From: an uncultured Verrucomicrobiales bacterium
Lineage (GTDB): Bacteria; Verrucomicrobiota; Verrucomicrobiia; Verrucomicrobiales; Akkermansiaceae
Direction of reading: 5' to 3'
Length of the DNA stretch: 13,100 bases
Assembly (NCBI GenBank): GCA_937916135.1
Contig: CALFTQ010000170.1
Span: 1-13,100, forward strand
Position 1 is the first letter of the stretch. Each line of letters begins with the position of its first letter. The notes under the pieces are model-generated. The model was not told the DNA's origin. It searched no databases and saw only the letters and a program-made list of their open reading frames with translations. The position numbers and the translations under genes are program-made. Shown piece by piece: positions 12,097-13,100 of the stretch.

Positions 12097-13100
12097 TTAT
12101 TCCGGCAGGCATTCGTCCGCCACCATTTGTTCCAGAGTCTGGCGGCGGCGGATGATGCTCCACTTGTCGCCGTCCACCAGCACTTCGGCAGCCAGCGGGC
12201 GGGAGTTGTAGGTGGAGGCCATGCTGAAGCCGTAGGCGCCGGCACTCATTTCGGCCAGCACCTCGCCGGGCTTCACATCGGCAATGCGGCGGTTCTGGGC
12301 CTGGAAATCGCCCGACTCGCAGATGGGGCCCACGATATCGGCTACAATCTCATCACCGCAGTGCTCCTGCACTGGCCAGATTTCGTGGTAGCCTTCGTAC
12401 AGGGCCGGGCGGATGATATCGTTCATGCCGGCATCAATCATCTTGAATGTCTTGGCTTCACCTTTCTTTTCATAGATGCAGGTGGTGAGCAGAGCCGCAG
12501 CATTGCCGACCAGGCGGCGGCCCGGTTCCAGCAGGATTTTGATGCCAAGCGGCTTGAGCAGAGGAATGAGCGCCTCTGCATAGCTCCGGATGGTGATCTG
12601 CTCCGGGTGGGCGGCCCACCACTCGGGCTTGCCGGATTCCAGGCAGCCCTCGTATACGATGCCGATACCGCCGCCGATGGAGAAGAACTCGATACCATAC
12701 AGCCCGATGAATTTCTTCACAAGGGGAAGCATTTTCTCTACGGCTGTGGCGAAGGGCTGCACCTCCGTAAGCTGGGAGCCGATGTGAATCTGCAAGCCCT
12801 TGATGTGCAGGTTCGGCATTTCTGCGGCGATGGTGGCGTATACCGATTCGATGCGGGTGATATCTACGCCGAACTTGTTTTCGTTCGTGCCGGTGGTGAT
12901 GTATTTGTGCGTGTGGGCATCTACGTGCGGGTTCACGCGCACGGCCACGGGAGCTTTCACCCCCATTTCTCCGGCGATGCGGTTGATTTCCCGCAGCTCA
13001 TTCTCGCTTTCACAGTTGAAACAGTATATGCTCTGCTCCAGGGCGTAGCGGATTTCCGGTTCGGTCTTGGCCACGCCGGCATAGGTGCATTGGGTCGGGT
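12097..13100 (-). CDS. lysA: Diaminopimelate decarboxylase, 5' end outside the window
   Basis: PLP enzyme of fold type III that converts meso-diaminopimelate to L-lysine and CO2, the last step of bacterial lysine synthesis. About 334 residues are visible out of a usual 410-430. Reading from the edge, TYAGVAKTEPEI matches the family block G-x-G-K-T-x-x-E-I. Then come HIGSQ (about 12786-12772), the phosphate-binding GGGIGIVY, EPGRRLVGNAAALLT, DAGMNDIIRPALY, the active-site CESGD (Cys codon at 12321-12319) and SAGAYGFSMASTYNSRP. The frame is open through the right edge, so the GTG at 13074 is an internal Val and not the start; the PLP lysine lies outside. The gene is followed 25 nt downstream by a strong terminator. 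The identification is confident. Confidence 0.95.
   Translation of the reverse strand, partial: PTQCTYAGVAKTEPEIRYALEQSIYCFNCESENELREINRIAGEMGVKAPVAVRVNPHVDAHTHKYITTGTNENKFGVDITRIESVYATIAAEMPNLHIKGLQIHIGSQLTEVQPFATAVEKMLPLVKKFIGLYGIEFFSIGGGIGIVYEGCLESGKPEWWAAHPEQITIRSYAEALIPLLKPLGIKILLEPGRRLVGNAAALLTTCIYEKKGEAKTFKMIDAGMNDIIRPALYEGYHEIWPVQEHCGDEIVADIVGPICESGDFQAQNRRIADVKPGEVLAEMSAGAYGFSMASTYNSRPLAAEVLVDGDKWSIIRRRQTLEQMVADECLPE

Noticed and set aside
13072..13074. GTG as the start of lysA
   Set aside because: The frame continues upstream to the window edge with family-like residues (TYAG before VAKTE), so this is an internal valine and the true start lies outside.
1..13100. CRISPR array, tRNA genes or complete insertion sequence
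   Set aside because: No regularly spaced direct repeats, tRNA cloverleaf with T-loop, or transposase with terminal inverted repeats was seen on either strand.

Overview
The window looks like the chromosome of a Gram-negative, meso-diaminopimelate-type bacterium. The gene content, the moderately high GC, the sigma70-like promoters that sit almost on the start codon and the scarcity of Shine-Dalgarno sites fit the Verrucomicrobiota, for example an Akkermansia-like gut organism. No rRNA or other marker gene is present, so this is an inference of modest confidence.

Layout. At the left edge (1-38, minus) only the first 13 codons of a gene are visible; its N-terminus resembles that of serine site-specific recombinases. 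Next comes about 900 bp without a convincing gene (39-945), AT-rich at its left end and carrying many short inverted repeats, including a perfect 15-bp stem at 280-317 and a hairpin cluster at 342-601. A tightly coupled minus-strand operon follows (3589 down to 946): a secreted Sel1-repeat protein, an exported protein of unknown function and a cytoplasmic patatin-like phospholipase, joined by a TGATG junction and an ATGA overlap. Divergent from it is alanine racemase (alr, plus). A tryptophan-rich hypothetical protein (minus) meets alr tail to tail and is divergent from recQ (plus). recQ converges, with a 4-bp gap, on a Cu(I) P-type ATPase (copA, minus) that has heavy-metal-binding domains at both ends. 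Upstream of copA on the same strand are a membrane-anchored ankyrin-repeat protein and a six-helix membrane protein with a long charged tail. The 3' part of diaminopimelate decarboxylase (lysA, minus) with a good intrinsic terminator fills the right end; its 5' end lies outside.

How the genes work together. alr and lysA both serve peptidoglycan and amino-acid metabolism but are separate transcription units. recQ is DNA repair and copA is copper efflux. The membrane-protein/ankyrin pair and the Sel1/unknown/patatin operon are accessory envelope-associated modules without an established role.

The most striking pattern is regulatory. Five genes (alr, the 141-residue hypothetical, recQ, copA and the six-helix membrane protein) have a sigma70-like promoter with an exactly 17-bp spacer whose -10 box ends only 7 to 12 nt before the ATG. 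This predicts leaderless or nearly leaderless mRNAs. The Sel1 operon has the same promoter type but a 27-nt gap and a visible AGGA, and patatin, internal to that operon, has its own GGAG.
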